Positions 61,081-64,000 of a stretch of DNA of 64,000 nt are shown piece by piece. Under the pieces are notes generated by a model, which saw only the letters and a list, made by a program, of their open reading frames with translations, did not search any database and had not been told where the DNA came from. The DNA is from Algoriphagus vanfongensis DSM 17529. Its GTDB lineage: Bacteria > Bacteroidota > Bacteroidia > Cytophagales > Cyclobacteriaceae. Each line of letters opens with the position of its first letter. Positions within the stretch are counted from its first letter, which is position 1. The position numbers were made by a program, and so were the translations under genes. The stretch spans positions 744,001 through 808,000 of the forward strand of contig NZ_AUBX01000009.1 of NCBI RefSeq assembly GCF_000429465.1, written 5' to 3'.

Positions 61081-62219
61081 TGAAAGGTTATGCAAAACGC
61101 ATTGAAACCGTCCAAGAATACTACTTTTCGGCCAAATTAAGAGAAGTTGCCCAGCTGGTTGCAGCAGGAAAACCAGTCATCAATTTAGGAATTGGTAGCC
61201 CAGACCTTCCTCCCGCTCCTGAAGTAGTTCAGGCTTTGAAGAGTACCGCTGAGAATTCTCAGTCTCATGGATATCAATCTTACCAAGGAATTCCTGAATT
61301 GAGAATTTCCATGGCTGATTTTTATCAGAGAGAATACGGGGTTGAGCTAAACCCACAGAAAGAAATTCTTCCGCTTATGGGTTCCAAAGAAGGTATTTTG
61401 CATATCAGCATGACTTTTTTAAATCCAGGGGATCAGGTTTTGATACCCAACCCGGGCTATCCGACCTACAGTTCTGTTACCAGTTTGGTGGAAGCAGAAC
61501 CTGTTTACTATTCCCTGAAGGAATCCGGGGAGCCGGATTGGGAAGAATTGGCTGGACTGGATTTATCCCGCGTCAAGCTCATGTGGATCAATTATCCCCA
61601 CATGCCGACCGGTGCTTTGGGAAGCAAGGCATTGTTACAAAAGCTGGTCAATTTCGCCAATAACAAGGATTTGGTTCTCATCAATGATAATCCTTACAGC
61701 CATATTCTAAACCCAGAACCTTTGAGCATTTTGGGAATAGAGGGTGCTAAAGATGTCGCTTTAGAATTGAATTCACTGAGCAAATCTTTCAATATGCCAG
61801 GCTGGAGAGTGGGCATGCTTTCCGGTCGGGAAGATTGGATCGCTGCAGTTCTGAAAGTCAAATCCAATATGGACTCGGGCATGTTTTTGGGAATCCAAAA
61901 AGGAGCCATTGCAGCCCTGAAACTATCAAAGAGCTGGTTCCAGGACATGAATGAGCACTACGAAAACCGTAGAAAACTCATCTGGAAGCTTGCTGATCTT
62001 TTGAGTTTAACCTATCAAAAGAGCTCGGGTGGGCTTTTTGTATGGTGCAAAGTACCAGAAGGGCAATCCGCTGAGGAATTGGTAGACTTCCTTCTTTACG
62101 AAAAAAATATTTTTATCACACCAGGAAAAATCTTTGGATCGGTTGGGAATCAATATGTAAGATTCTCCCTTTGCATGCCTGAATTCAAAATCCTGGAAGC
62201 AATCAACAGAATCAAATAA
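61080..62219 (+). CDS. Pyridoxal-phosphate aminotransferase (class I), probably aromatic
   Basis: 379 residues of fold type I. The Schiff-base Lys is in LNSLSKSFNMPGWRVG, and VINLGIGSPDLPPAPEV and LIPNPGYPTYSSV show the aspartate-aminotransferase-like fold. Because it lies between pheA and tyrA, it most likely transaminates phenylpyruvate and hydroxyphenylpyruvate (or prephenate). Substrate choice cannot be proved from sequence. It starts in the stop of pheA (TAATG) and is 8 bases before tyrA. Confidence 0.92.
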   Translation: MKGYAKRIETVQEYYFSAKLREVAQLVAAGKPVINLGIGSPDLPPAPEVVQALKSTAENSQSHGYQSYQGIPELRISMADFYQREYGVELNPQKEILPLMGSKEGILHISMTFLNPGDQVLIPNPGYPTYSSVTSLVEAEPVYYSLKESGEPDWEELAGLDLSRVKLMWINYPHMPTGALGSKALLQKLVNFANNKDLVLINDNPYSHILNPEPLSILGIEGAKDVALELNSLSKSFNMPGWRVGMLSGREDWIAAVLKVKSNMDSGMFLGIQKGAIAALKLSKSWFQDMNEHYENRRKLIWKLADLLSLTYQKSSGGLFVWCKVPEGQSAEELVDFLLYEKNIFITPGKIFGSVGNQYVRFSLCMPEFKILEAINRIK

Positions 62220-62227
62220 TAAGTATC

Positions 62228-63076
62228 ATGAAAAAAATTCATATCGTAGGTCTGGGCCTATTGGGAGGTTCATTTGGCCTTGGAGCATTGAGAAAATTCC
62301 CGGAGCTTCAGGTAACCGGAACCGATATTTCAGAGCAAAACTTAAAAGATGCCTTGACGTTGGGAATCATCACTGAGGCAAAGGAAAAACCTGATTCTGA
62401 TACAGATTTGGTGATTTTGGCCACTCCTGCCGATACCTTGGGAGATTTATTAAAAGAAACCTTGGATCAAATTGGTGAAAATACACTAGTTATTGATTTA
62501 GGATCCACTAAGGCAAAACTTTGCCGTGAAATTGCGGATCATCCCAAAAGGAAACAATACCTTGCCGGCCATCCCATCGCAGGAACTGAATACTCTGGGC
62601 CTAAAGCTGCTTTTGCAGATCTTTTGGACAGAAAGGTGATGATCATCTGTGATCTAGAAAAAACTGACCTAACTCTAAAAGAGAAGGCATACGAACTTTT
62701 TGATGCCTTGAATTTGAAGTTAAGGTTTATGGATCCGGAAGAGCATGACAGGCATTTGGCATTTGTTTCCCATTTATCACATATCACTTCCTTTATGTTG
62801 GGAAAAACGGTTCTTCAAAAAATGGAGGATGAGAAAAACATTTTCGATATGGCGGGTTCTGGTTTTGCCTCCACTGTTCGATTGGCCAAGTCCTCCCCTG
62901 CTATGTGGGCTCCGATCCTCACTGAAAACAAGGATAATATCTTGGCTTCTTTGGATGGCTACATCTCCAATCTGACGGCTATGCGTGAAAAAATAGCCCA
63001 ATCTGATTCTGAAGGCATTTATCAGGAGTTTGCAGAAATCAATAAAATCCGGGACATCTTGGATTTAGGGAAATAA
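62228..63076 (+). CDS. tyrA: Prephenate dehydrogenase
   Basis: 282 residues. An N-terminal NAD(P)-binding motif (IVGLGLLGGSFGLGAL, residues 4-19) is followed by catalytic-region segments DLGSTKAKLCREI, GHPIAGTEYSGP and the conserved HDRHLAFVSHLSHI. It oxidises prephenate to hydroxyphenylpyruvate for Tyr (arogenate use is possible). There is no C-terminal ACT domain. It is the last gene of the attenuated operon and is followed by a terminator. Confidence 0.94.
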   Translation: MKKIHIVGLGLLGGSFGLGALRKFPELQVTGTDISEQNLKDALTLGIITEAKEKPDSDTDLVILATPADTLGDLLKETLDQIGENTLVIDLGSTKAKLCREIADHPKRKQYLAGHPIAGTEYSGPKAAFADLLDRKVMIICDLEKTDLTLKEKAYELFDALNLKLRFMDPEEHDRHLAFVSHLSHITSFMLGKTVLQKMEDEKNIFDMAGSGFASTVRLAKSSPAMWAPILTENKDNILASLDGYISNLTAMREKIAQSDSEGIYQEFAEINKIRDILDLGK

Positions 63077-63097
63077 ATAGACCCAAGCTATAACCTC

Positions 63098-63125
63098 AAA
63101 CCACGGAGCAATTCGTGGTTTTTTT
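63098..63125 (+). terminator. Terminator at the end of the aromatic operon
   Basis: AAACCACG (63098-63105) pairs with CGTGGTTT (63114-63121) around an 8-base loop and is followed by a T run, 21 bases past the tyrA stop. Confidence 0.88.
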
Positions 63126-63197
63126 GTTGTCTTTGAGACACCTGTGCTTTTAATCCTGAAGATTCGTAATTTCAAACATACTTAAACCTACATAACC

Positions 63198-64000
63198 ATG
63201 AAGCCACTCGTTTTTATTTTCTGCCTGATTTTCTCTTTTCAGCTTTTTGCCCAAGACAGCTGGCAGGTAATCGATGCCAAAGGCGAAGCCATGAAACGAC
63301 ATGAAAACTCTTTTGTGGAGTGCAATGGGAAATTTTATGCCTTAGGAGGACGGGGAGATCGTTCCGTGGATGAATTTGATCCCAATACCAATACCTGGCA
63401 AAAAGTAGCCGACGCACCGATGGAAATTAGCCATTTTCAGGCAGTCAGCTATAAGAATGAAATATGGGTTGTTGGCGCTTTCACTGGTGGGTATCCCCAT
63501 GAAACCCCAATCGAGGATCTTTGGATTTTCAACCCGAAAACAAAAACTTGGAGAAAAGGTCCGAAACTTCCTGAAGGCAGGTACAGAGGATCAGCAGGAG
63601 TAGCGGTCAGAGGAGATAAAATCTATTTGGTCTGTGGCATTCAAGACGGTCATTATGAAGGTTTCGTGCCTTGGTTTGATGTGCTCGATCCAAAAACCGG
63701 AACTTGGACTCCGCTTCCAGATGCCCCAAGAGCCCGAGATCATGTCAGTGCCGCCATCGTCGGAAACAGGCTGTATTTAGCTGGAGGAAGAACTTCTCAT
63801 GCAGCTATCGGGAAAGTGATTGAAACAACTATTTCTGAGGTGGACTTTTACGACTTTGAAACAGGAAAATGGAAAACGATCGATACAGCTATCCCTACCC
63901 AAAGAGCAGGCAATTCAAATTTAGGGATCGGACCCTATTTGGTGGTAATGAACGGAGAAAGCGGCGTTCAGGAATCTGCACATGCCGAGGTGGAGGTATT
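63198..64000 (+). CDS. Exported Kelch-repeat protein, N-terminal part (runs off the right edge)
   Basis: The visible 267 codons begin MKPLVFIFCLIFSFQLFAQ, a signal peptide, and show at least four Kelch blades (ECNGKFYALGGRGDRSVDEF, then VSYKNEIWVVGAFTGG, VRGDKIYLVCGIQDG and VGNRLYLAGGRTSH) with the usual FDPNTNTW or DPKTGTW strands. No stop occurs before the edge. Such propellers bind sugars or proteins; no catalytic residues can be assigned. It is separated from the aromatic operon by a terminator. Confidence 0.85.
   Translation, partial: MKPLVFIFCLIFSFQLFAQDSWQVIDAKGEAMKRHENSFVECNGKFYALGGRGDRSVDEFDPNTNTWQKVADAPMEISHFQAVSYKNEIWVVGAFTGGYPHETPIEDLWIFNPKTKTWRKGPKLPEGRYRGSAGVAVRGDKIYLVCGIQDGHYEGFVPWFDVLDPKTGTWTPLPDAPRARDHVSAAIVGNRLYLAGGRTSHAAIGKVIETTISEVDFYDFETGKWKTIDTAIPTQRAGNSNLGIGPYLVVMNGESGVQESAHAEVEV

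Noticed and set aside
1..64000. Searched for insertion sequences, prophage, CRISPR, defence cassettes, rRNA and tRNA
   Set aside because: No transposase, integrase, cas, restriction or toxin-antitoxin gene and no tRNA cloverleaf was recognised. This is a by-eye search, so a tRNA scan could still find something.

Overview
The window looks like chromosomal DNA of an environmental Bacteroidetes bacterium, most likely order Cytophagales (Algoriphagus/Cyclobacteriaceae-like). This is inferred from gene content: a TonB receptor paired with a DUF4249 lipoprotein, Bat-type von Willebrand/TPR genes, a methionine synthase split into two polypeptides, a DAHP synthase fused to type II chorismate mutase, NfeD, gatC, GH43 and GH140 glycosidases, weak ribosome binding sites, and several promoters fitting the Bacteroidetes pattern TTTG-N19/20-TAnnTTTG. 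Coding density is high. I see no insertion sequence, prophage, CRISPR array, rRNA or tRNA.

Layout. 1-2649 (minus): DUF4249 lipoprotein (cut by the left edge) and its TonB-dependent receptor. 2794-5013 (plus): vWA protein and two TPR/low-complexity periplasmic proteins (Bat-like). 5113-9732 (plus): thiolase, MORN-like repeat protein, purC, STAS protein, RNase Z. 9738-15555 (minus): three-part RND efflux operon (TolC, RND pump, adaptor). 15918-21123 (plus): queuosine-precursor transporter, DEAD-box helicase, RsmE, MerR-type regulator, DprA. 21132-23307 (minus): PepSY membrane protein, HMG-CoA lyase-like enzyme, TonB-C protein. 23406-28276 (minus): a methionine operon (SAM-I riboswitch, metH in two parts, metF). 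28359-33080 (mostly minus): beta-barrel-like protein, YbjQ, ferredoxin, DUF819 permease, Nudix hydrolase, lipoprotein. 33458-35203: AceK. 35279-38529 (minus): DUF2400 and unknown proteins, LysM/RlpA-like protein. 38731-48694 (plus): NfeD, truncated haemoglobin, acyltransferase, gatC, a 922-residue membrane/TPR protein, ABC ATPase, PduO adenosyltransferase, ilvE, GH43. 48833-56220: arginine deiminase, DUF4197, GH140, SRPBCC protein, lysS, proline dehydrogenase. 56609-63121 (plus): a phenylalanine/tyrosine operon. 63198-64000: start of a Kelch protein.

The most interesting locus is the control region of the aromatic operon (56609-56787). It encodes a 31-residue leader peptide in which eight of nine consecutive residues are Phe or Tyr. 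This is followed by mutually exclusive RNA pairings (a protector hairpin, a 9-bp antiterminator, a GNRA-capped terminator) just before DAHP synthase/chorismate mutase, aroB, aroA, pheA, an aminotransferase and tyrA. This is a complete-looking ribosome-mediated transcription attenuator, and its likely promoter would make the leader peptide mRNA nearly leaderless.

Other notable points are a SAM-I riboswitch directly after a -7 promoter element at metH, a perfect 12-residue EF-hand loop in the cytoplasmic loop of the RND pump, a promoter-plus-terminator leader before an unknown lipoprotein, an AceK gene in a Bacteroidetes setting, and degenerate word-like repeats in several intergenic gaps.
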